DNA of 9,969 nt. It comes from Dehalococcoidia bacterium. GTDB lineage: Bacteria; Chloroflexota; Dehalococcoidia; UBA3495. Under the pieces are notes generated by a model. That model had not been told where the DNA came from and made no database searches. It saw only the letters and a list, made by a program, of their open reading frames with translations. Positions 5,372 to 9,969 of this stretch are shown piece after piece; position 1 is the first letter of the stretch, and each line of letters starts with the position of its first letter. The stretch spans positions 1 through 9,969 of the forward strand of contig PCAH01000095.1 in the NCBI GenBank assembly GCA_002730485.1, in the 5' to 3' direction. The position numbers and the translations under genes were made by a program.

Positions 5372-6772
5372 CTAAGGAGTGGGAGAGATTGCGGCGATGT
5401 TCAATTCGGCGGTGGCGCGGTCAACACCAAGGGAAACGGCGCGGTTGATGTCGTCGAGGTATTTGGACATCAGGCCAAGTTTGGCGTGGACGGAGGCCCG
5501 CACCAGGTAGGCCTTGGCATAGTCAGGATCTACCTCAACGACCAAATCTACGTCTGCGATGGCTTGGGGGTACTCGCCCAGCGTTGAGTAGACCAAGGCC
5601 CTGTTGATGAGGGCATCTATATTCTCGGGCTCAAACGAGATGGCTTTCCCGTAGTCATCCACCGCTTTTTCAAATTCGCCCAGGTCTTCGTGGACCACTC
5701 CCCGGTTGAACCAGGTGTGTCCAGACGTGGGGTCGAGGTCTGTCGATTCCGTAAAATCGGCCAGGGCCTGCTTCAGGTTTCCCTGTGCTAGATAGGTGGC
5801 GCCGCGATTGGTGTGCAAAGCTGACGAGTTGGGAGCCAGACTGAGCGCGCTGCTGAAATCTGAGATTGCTTCATCGAAGAGATTCAGGCTGTCGTAGGCA
5901 GCTCCACGGTTGATGTAGGCGTTCAAAGATGTCGGGTCAGCATGGATGGCCTTTGTGTAGTCGTCCACTGCCAGAGTCAGTTCGCCTGTGGCGGCCAAAA
6001 CGGCGCCATGGTTCACGTAGGCTGAGGCGCTCTCCGGATCCAGAACCACCGTCTGGTTTAGGTCAGACATGGCCAGTTCCAGGTTCCCCAAGAGCAGGTG
6101 GGTGGCGGCACGGTTGCTGTAGGCCAACACGTATTCAGGGTTTAACTCGATGGCACGGTCATAGTCTGCCACCGCCAGCAGGTTTTCTCCTATCCTTTCG
6201 AGTCCGATGCCGCGGTTGCCGTAAGCGGCGTAAAATTCCGGATCCAGGTCTATTGCCTGGTTTAGGCTGGTGATCGCCTCTTGGCTGCGGCCCAGAGCCA
6301 GGAGGGCCAAACCCTTCTGGGTGAAGGTTGAGGGTGATCCCGGTTCAAGTTCTATGGCCTTATCAAGGTCAACAAGGGCGCTTTCAAAATCCCCCAGCCT
6401 GGTATGCGTGCCCGCTCTGGCGGAGTAGGCAAGACCCAGTTCGGGGTCTAGTTCTATCGCACGGGAATAGTCTCTTAATGCAGAAGACAGGCGGCCCAGT
6501 TGTTCTTGGGCAATGGCGCGGTTGTGGTATGCCGGAGCATATGATTCATCGGTGAGGATTGCCAGGTCGAATTCAGCGATGGCCTCTTGGTACATCCCGT
6601 CTTCCAAGAACTTCACGCCACTGTTGTAACGCTTTTCCGAATCACTGATTCCGACGCACGCAGCGAGTCCCAAGACAAAGACGGCGACGGCAATCATTCG
6701 GCCGCGTCGCATACTAAGCCGGACCTTGGTCTGTTCCCAGGCAGTCCTGGTATTTGGGTTAGATGATGACAT
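5372..6772 (-). CDS. Lipoprotein composed of twelve tetratricopeptide repeats
   Basis: From the longest start the product is 466 residues. A lipoprotein signal is visible: R22-R-G-R, a hydrophobic run from 27 to 36 (IAVAVFVLGL), and the lipobox L36-A-A-C39, so the mature protein should begin at a lipidated Cys. Residues 46-453 are exactly twelve uninterrupted 34-residue TPR units, most showing A/G-x-Y-x-N-R-G/A, L-G-x-x-x-x-A and Y/L-x-x-A-I-x-L-D-P landmarks, with a short TPTP-like tail. Such arrays are protein-binding scaffolds; the partner cannot be deduced. The start is uncertain. The ATG at 6772 overlaps the upstream oxidase gene by 14 bases and has a GAGG only 3 bases away. The ATG at 6712 (M21) gives a standard 18-residue lipoprotein signal with an AAGG 11 bases away, and I find that more natural. 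It is co-directional with the FAD oxidase, probably translated from the same mRNA, and followed by its own terminator. Confidence 0.9.
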   Translation of the reverse strand: MSSSNPNTRTAWEQTKVRLSMRRGRMIAVAVFVLGLAACVGISDSEKRYNSGVKFLEDGMYQEAIAEFDLAILTDESYAPAYHNRAIAQEQLGRLSSALRDYSRAIELDPELGLAYSARAGTHTRLGDFESALVDLDKAIELEPGSPSTFTQKGLALLALGRSQEAITSLNQAIDLDPEFYAAYGNRGIGLERIGENLLAVADYDRAIELNPEYVLAYSNRAATHLLLGNLELAMSDLNQTVVLDPESASAYVNHGAVLAATGELTLAVDDYTKAIHADPTSLNAYINRGAAYDSLNLFDEAISDFSSALSLAPNSSALHTNRGATYLAQGNLKQALADFTESTDLDPTSGHTWFNRGVVHEDLGEFEKAVDDYGKAISFEPENIDALINRALVYSTLGEYPQAIADVDLVVEVDPDYAKAYLVRASVHAKLGLMSKYLDDINRAVSLGVDRATAELNIAAISPTP

Positions 6773-7961
6773 CAGCCTCGCTGCTGAAGGTCAGCGTTTG
6801 TTCTTTCTTAGAGGAGTCCTGGAACCTGGAAATTCCCAAATCAGAGATGTCTTGGCTAGGTGAATCCTCGTGCAGGACCAATTCCGCCATCGCCACACCA
6901 ACTGCCGGTGCAAGCTTGAAACCGTGTCCGCTGAATCCGGCGCACAGGAACAGACCCTCCAATCCGCTATGGATACGCAGCCGGTCAATGATCGGATGCC
7001 GGTCTGGAGTGGATGTATAGAGCCCGGCAAAGCCGTTGGTATATTTGGCTGTTTCCATCATTGGTACTCGGTTGACCAGCCGTGGCCAGACTGCCTCCGT
7101 GAACTCCTGGGTTGGACGTTGGCCGTAAAAAGCTGGGTCCGTGAGCGACTTGTCGGACTGCTGAGGTTCCGCGGTCCCAGCCAATATCAGGTCTTCGCCC
7201 TCGGGACGAAAATGGGTCTGGTTGATCAAGTCACTGATCACCGGAATGTTACCTAGATCGGTGGAGGGCTTCTGGAAAGCGGCTACCTCATGACGAGTTA
7301 CTTGCAATGGGAGTTTGACTCCATACGGTAGTAGGAAATCCCGACTCCAAGCTCCTGCGGCAAGGATAACTCGCTCCGCCTTGATCGTCCCTTTGCCGGT
7401 TTCGACCCCGGTAATCCTTCCCCTGGTTAGTTCCAGGCCTGTAGCGGTGGTCCGTAGCTCGGTTTTCACACCCAACTGCCGCGCCCGCGACGCATAGGCT
7501 AGGGTCGTGCCTGAGGCGTCTGCATAACCAGACAGGGGTTCATAAACGATAGCCGCGCAATCCCTTAGTTGAAACCCCCTGGCCAATTCGCTCGCGTCCT
7601 GGTGGCTGACCAACCTGGTCTCAATACCGGCTTCGTGATGGAGGGCGATGCTGGCGTTGGTTTGAACGTGATGCTCCCCTCCAGCAAACACCAGATGTCC
7701 GGTCCCAGTAAAGCCGCAGGTGCCTCCGACAAGGTCATCAAATGACCGAAAGATCGCGAGGCTCTGCTGGGCTAACTTGGTCAAAACAGAGGTCGAAAAA
7801 TGGGTGTGTACCGTGGCGGTGGAGCGTCCGGTGGCCCCGGCTCCTAGGACGTCTCGTTCCAGCAGGACGATCCCGGTCATGCCCTTGGCGGCCAGGTTAT
7901 AGGCGATGGAGCACCCCATCACGCCGCCGCCGATTATCACTGTCTCTGCTGAGGGAGTCAT
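6759..7961 (-). CDS. FAD-dependent oxidoreductase of the DAO (glycine/sarcosine oxidase-like) family
   Basis: The 400-residue protein has the Rossmann dinucleotide motif near the N-terminus (V8-I-I-G-G-G-V-M-G16) and an acidic residue ending the second strand (L34-E35-R), which binds the FAD ribose. It then has the ATGRSTA segment (43-49) of DAO enzymes, the middle VILAAGAWS strand (FAD-binding, conserved in the family), and the C-terminal AGFSGHGFKLAPAVG motif that closes the flavin site. Relatives oxidise glycine, sarcosine, dimethylglycine or other secondary amines or D-amino acids with release of H2O2, or pass electrons on. I see no clear covalent-FAD Cys and cannot name a substrate. The last about 40 residues (after L-V-L-H-E-D) are polar and not typical, perhaps a lineage-specific tail. 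The ATG at 7959-7961 has no good Shine-Dalgarno, and a candidate -10 box lies only 27 bases upstream, so a very short leader is plausible. The TPR lipoprotein gene overlaps or closely follows it. Confidence 0.9.
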   Translation of the reverse strand: MTPSAETVIIGGGVMGCSIAYNLAAKGMTGIVLLERDVLGAGATGRSTATVHTHFSTSVLTKLAQQSLAIFRSFDDLVGGTCGFTGTGHLVFAGGEHHVQTNASIALHHEAGIETRLVSHQDASELARGFQLRDCAAIVYEPLSGYADASGTTLAYASRARQLGVKTELRTTATGLELTRGRITGVETGKGTIKAERVILAAGAWSRDFLLPYGVKLPLQVTRHEVAAFQKPSTDLGNIPVISDLINQTHFRPEGEDLILAGTAEPQQSDKSLTDPAFYGQRPTQEFTEAVWPRLVNRVPMMETAKYTNGFAGLYTSTPDRHPIIDRLRIHSGLEGLFLCAGFSGHGFKLAPAVGVAMAELVLHEDSPSQDISDLGISRFQDSSKKEQTLTFSSEADVII

Positions 7962-7987
7962 ATGCCGTCATTAGACCAGAAAACTCC

Positions 7988-7993
7988 AATATA
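7988..7993 (-). promoter_or_regulatory. Candidate -10 box for the FAD oxidase / TPR lipoprotein operon
   Basis: The minus strand reads TATATT, one mismatch from TATAAT. TTGCCG lies 19 bases upstream as a poor -35. The distance to the start codon at 7961 would leave a leader of only about 20 bases. It lies in the 146-base gap shared with the divergently transcribed MmgE/PrpD gene. Confidence 0.35.
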
Positions 7994-8049
7994 GTCCCCA
8001 TCCCATTGATGACGGCAAACGGCCAGTAACGGAGTCCTAGAAACAGGTA

Positions 8050-8055
8050 TATAAT
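8050..8055 (+). promoter_or_regulatory. -10 box for the MmgE/PrpD gene
   Basis: TATAAT (within TATATAAT, 8048-8055) is a perfect -10 element on the plus strand, 52 bases before the start codon at 8108. The expected -35 location (about 8027-8032, TAACGG) is a poor match. The octamer TAACGGAG occurs there (8027-8034) and again over the ribosome site (8093-8100), which may or may not be meaningful. Confidence 0.5.
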
Positions 8056-8107
8056 GGCCGCGTAATGGAGCCTGCCACCAAGTAAAGCGATATAACGGAG
8101 GTACAAC

Positions 8108-9478
8108 ATGGGCGCAACCGAGACCATCGCCAAATGGATCGTAGAAACCAACTATGAGGACATCCCACCCGACGCTATACGCGTTGCCAATGAGTCTTGT
8201 TTTGACCTGCTGGGTGTGATCCTGGCCGGTTCCCAGCAACCCGTTGGTGAGATCATTCAGAAATACACCAGCAGCCAGGGAGCTGCCCCTGAATCCACCG
8301 TCCTGGCTGGGGGCTTCCAGAGCACCCAGGCCAATGCTGCTCTGGCCAACGGCACCATGGGCCACGCGTTGGACTTCGACGACTTTGGTGGCTTTGGCCA
8401 CCCCACCGTTGCGATATTCCCGGCTCTGCTGGCAATTGGCGAGCATACGGGCGCAACTGGCCGTGACCTGCTGGAGGCGTATGTGGTCGGGTGTGAGATC
8501 GGTCTGGCGTTGCAGCATGAGACCAAGTACAAGCAGATGGACAAAGGCTTTCACAGCACGGCAGTGATCGGTCGATTGGCCTGCACCGCCGCCTGCGCCA
8601 AGCTCCTTAAACTGGACGAGCACCAGACTATCATGGCCATGGGTATGGCCGGTTCCATGTCTGGTGGTTTGATTCACAACTTTGGCACGATGACCAAGCC
8701 CCTACACGCCGGCCTGGTCGGACGTGACGGTGTCACGGCAGTGCAACTGGCCCAGATGGGCCTGACGGCCGGAGACCAGGTCATTGAGCACCCGTTTGGG
8801 TTCGCCAATGTGGTTCTGGGTGAAGGCATCTACGACCTGGACAGCATGGCCGACAACATGGGCAAGCCGTTCCGAACCCAAGATGCTTTGATGATCAAGA
8901 AATACCCCTGCTGCGGTGGCAATCACGCCATGCTGGATAGCCTGTTCAGCCTGATGAGGGACAACGACTTCACCTATGACGACGTCGCCGACGCCGAGAT
9001 CGATCAGTCTTACTTCTCTGTGGTGATGCTCTACCAGGAGCCCGACGACGAGTTGAAAGGCAAGTTCAGCGCCAAGTACAACGTGGCTGCGGCGTTGATC
9101 GACGGTGAGGTCGGTATCGACACTTTCACTGAAGAGAAGATCGCTGACCACAATGAAAAGAGCACCATGGACAAGGTCCGCACGCGGGTGATGGCCAAGT
9201 CCGAGGAACTGCTCACAGAATCTGGTGACGGCCTGAAGGTCAAGATCACCCTCAAGGACGGTCGTGTGTTTGAGCACGTGACGGCCCGAGAAGATATTCT
9301 GGGCAGCCAGAAGAACCCCTGGGGCATGGAGGCCATCAAAGACAAGTTCCAGGAGAACGTCTCCCGGGTCCTGTCTTCAGACGGTACCGCCAAGGCGATG
9401 GCCACCTGGGAAAACATCCCAGAGATGACCGACATCGCTGCGGCGATCAAGAGCACCCTGGTGGCGGAAAACGCATAA
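8108..9478 (+). CDS. MmgE/PrpD family protein (2-methylcitrate dehydratase-like)
   Basis: The ATG at 8108 has a GGAGG at 8097-8101 with a 6-base spacer. The 456-residue product is of normal length for the MmgE/PrpD family, metal-independent enzymes that include 2-methylcitrate dehydratase and cis-aconitate decarboxylase. Family landmarks are in place: the helical domain with N81-G-T-M-G-H86-A-L-D-F-D-D92 and H98-P, the G147-F-H-S-T-A152 turn, M195-T-K-P-L-H-A-G202, and K264-K-Y-P-C-C-G270-G-N-H273 near the active site, followed by a smaller lid domain (about 280-405) with the V-K-I-T-L-K-D-G-R strand. There are no other methylcitrate-cycle genes (prpB, prpC) nearby, so a role in propionate breakdown is not supported. 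Isolated members often act on other polycarboxylates. It is cytoplasmic. It is transcribed alone, away from the FAD oxidase, and ends 22 bases before a strong terminator. Confidence 0.92.
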   Translation: MGATETIAKWIVETNYEDIPPDAIRVANESCFDLLGVILAGSQQPVGEIIQKYTSSQGAAPESTVLAGGFQSTQANAALANGTMGHALDFDDFGGFGHPTVAIFPALLAIGEHTGATGRDLLEAYVVGCEIGLALQHETKYKQMDKGFHSTAVIGRLACTAACAKLLKLDEHQTIMAMGMAGSMSGGLIHNFGTMTKPLHAGLVGRDGVTAVQLAQMGLTAGDQVIEHPFGFANVVLGEGIYDLDSMADNMGKPFRTQDALMIKKYPCCGGNHAMLDSLFSLMRDNDFTYDDVADAEIDQSYFSVVMLYQEPDDELKGKFSAKYNVAAALIDGEVGIDTFTEEKIADHNEKSTMDKVRTRVMAKSEELLTESGDGLKVKITLKDGRVFEHVTAREDILGSQKNPWGMEAIKDKFQENVSRVLSSDGTAKAMATWENIPEMTDIAAAIKSTLVAENA

Positions 9479-9500
9479 CCGACCCATTCACTGAGCACAC

Positions 9501-9540
9501 AAAAAGCCCCGCCCATTGCGTAGAAGGGCGGGGCTTTTTT
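9501..9540. terminator. Strong bidirectional Rho-independent terminator
   Basis: AAAAAGCCCCGCCC (9501-9514) pairs perfectly with 9526-9539 around an 11-base loop. The 9-bp GC core is flanked by A5 on one side and T6 on the other, so it terminates on both strands. It serves the MmgE/PrpD gene (plus) and the MOSC gene (minus, stop at 9564). Confidence 0.95.
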
Positions 9541-9563
9541 ATCTCTGCGGTGTTGTAAGTTTG

Positions 9564-9969
9564 CTAAGCGACGCTGATGGTGTCTCCCACCTTGATGGCG
9601 CCGCCGTTTAGCACCTTGGCCAGGGTGCCGCGTTTGCCGTCCAGGGCGTCTTTGAGTCCCATGCGGATGGCGTCCATCTTGCTGCAGGCCTCGCAGTCGC
9701 CCACCACTTCCATGGTGACCCCGTCGCCTATCGATATGACCTGGCCGACCTGTGCTCCGGATAGGTCCAGGCCGGATATGGTGATGTTCTCTTTTACCTG
9801 TCCTGGGGCAAGGCCTGCGTCATCCAGAATCGCTTTGTCCACCAGCAGTACCTGGCGGAGGTTTCCCTCATAGGCGCTGCGGTCTCCTTCCAATCCCAAA
9901 CCGGAGATTGCCATCGCTTCGTCAACTGGGTGTGAGGGAGTCCCTTTGACACGGGCTATGTGCAGGTTG
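9564..9969 (-). CDS. MOSC-domain protein, C-terminal part
   Basis: The frame is open to the right edge of the window, so the ATG at 9914 is most likely an internal Met and the true start is outside. About 134 residues are visible. The edge segment (N-L-H-I-A-R-V-K-G-T-P) matches the first strand of MOSC domains. Next come the GLGLEGDRSAY motif, RQVLLVD, the L-x-P-G-Q-V-K-E-N-I-T-I-S-G strand, a G-D-C-E-A-C-S-K-M segment holding the conserved MOSC cysteine, and the final GGAIKVGDTISV. MOSC domains (molybdenum cofactor sulfurase C-terminal type) bind the molybdenum cofactor or act in sulfur transfer and in reduction of N-hydroxylated compounds. Small stand-alone proteins of this kind are common and mostly uncharacterised. 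It is convergent with the MmgE/PrpD gene and shares its terminator. Confidence 0.88.
   Translation of the reverse strand, partial: NLHIARVKGTPSHPVDEAMAISGLGLEGDRSAYEGNLRQVLLVDKAILDDAGLAPGQVKENITISGLDLSGAQVGQVISIGDGVTMEVVGDCEACSKMDAIRMGLKDALDGKRGTLAKVLNGGAIKVGDTISVA

Noticed and set aside
7897..8151. 84-codon hydrophobic frame on the minus strand across the divergent gap
   Set aside because: It overlaps the ends of two real genes and has no ribosome site. The hydrophobicity comes from a shifted frame.
7958..8677. 239-codon open frame on the minus strand over the start of the MmgE/PrpD gene
   Set aside because: It is antisense to a well-supported family member, shows low-complexity shadow composition and would erase the divergent promoter region.
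8702..9277. 191-codon open frame on the minus strand inside the MmgE/PrpD gene
   Set aside because: Antisense shadow of a conserved gene; the repeated V-x-H/D-L pattern is what the reverse frame of such a gene gives.
9912..9914. ATG as the start of the MOSC gene
   Set aside because: The upstream codons to the window edge are open and match the first strand of a MOSC domain (IARVKGTP).
1..9969. CRISPR array, insertion sequence, integrase or defence cluster
   Set aside because: No regularly spaced direct repeats, transposase or integrase motifs, or terminal inverted repeats were seen. The only inverted repeats are terminators and the small leader elements listed.

Overview
The window reads as a piece of a bacterial chromosome of moderate GC with tightly packed, short-spaced genes and good GGAGG-type ribosome sites. 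The mix of proteins (a luciferase-like flavin monooxygenase, a Zn 'cyclase' family hydrolase, a CoxG-like protein, an M20 carbamoylase, a DAO-type flavin oxidase, an MmgE/PrpD protein and a MOSC protein) is the catabolic repertoire typical of marine SAR202-type and related Chloroflexota. That lineage is an inference from gene content only; no ribosomal or other taxonomic marker lies in the window.

Layout. (1) 1-525, plus strand: C-terminal end of a luciferase-like monooxygenase, closed by a hairpin at 561-594. (2) 526-2440, plus strand: an AT-rich promoter-like stretch, a structured leader, a 67-residue protein with a Cys/His knuckle, and then a 373-residue tubulin/FtsZ-superfamily GTPase that looks closer to CetZ-like proteins than to cell-division FtsZ. 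A perfect 20-bp hairpin at 2397-2440 ends this unit and also ends the converging operon. (3) 2459-5310, minus strand: an operon reading carbamoylase/amidohydrolase, CoxG-like SRPBCC protein, cyclase-family hydrolase. It probably starts from a perfect TATAAT at 5292-5297. (4) 5311-7993, minus strand: a DAO-family FAD oxidase followed by a lipoprotein made of twelve back-to-back TPRs, ending at a Rho-independent terminator at 5311-5335. (5) 8108-9478, plus strand: an MmgE/PrpD family protein transcribed divergently from the oxidase, ending at a strong bidirectional terminator at 9501-9539. (6) 9564-9969, minus strand: the C-terminal part of a MOSC-domain protein running off the window.

How the genes fit together. 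The flanking genes look like peripheral catabolism of small organic nitrogen or carboxylic compounds: C-N bond hydrolysis by the carbamoylase and the cyclase-family enzyme, amine or imino acid oxidation by the DAO enzyme, and dehydration or decarboxylation of tricarboxylates by the PrpD-like protein. No substrate can be assigned. The part most worth attention is the two-gene unit at 858-2372. It places a non-canonical tubulin-like GTPase, with a nucleotide-binding loop of the GQAGG type, a GGGTGAG signature, an altered T7 loop and no FtsZ C-terminal peptide, next to a tiny putative metal-binding protein, with inverted repeats in both leaders.
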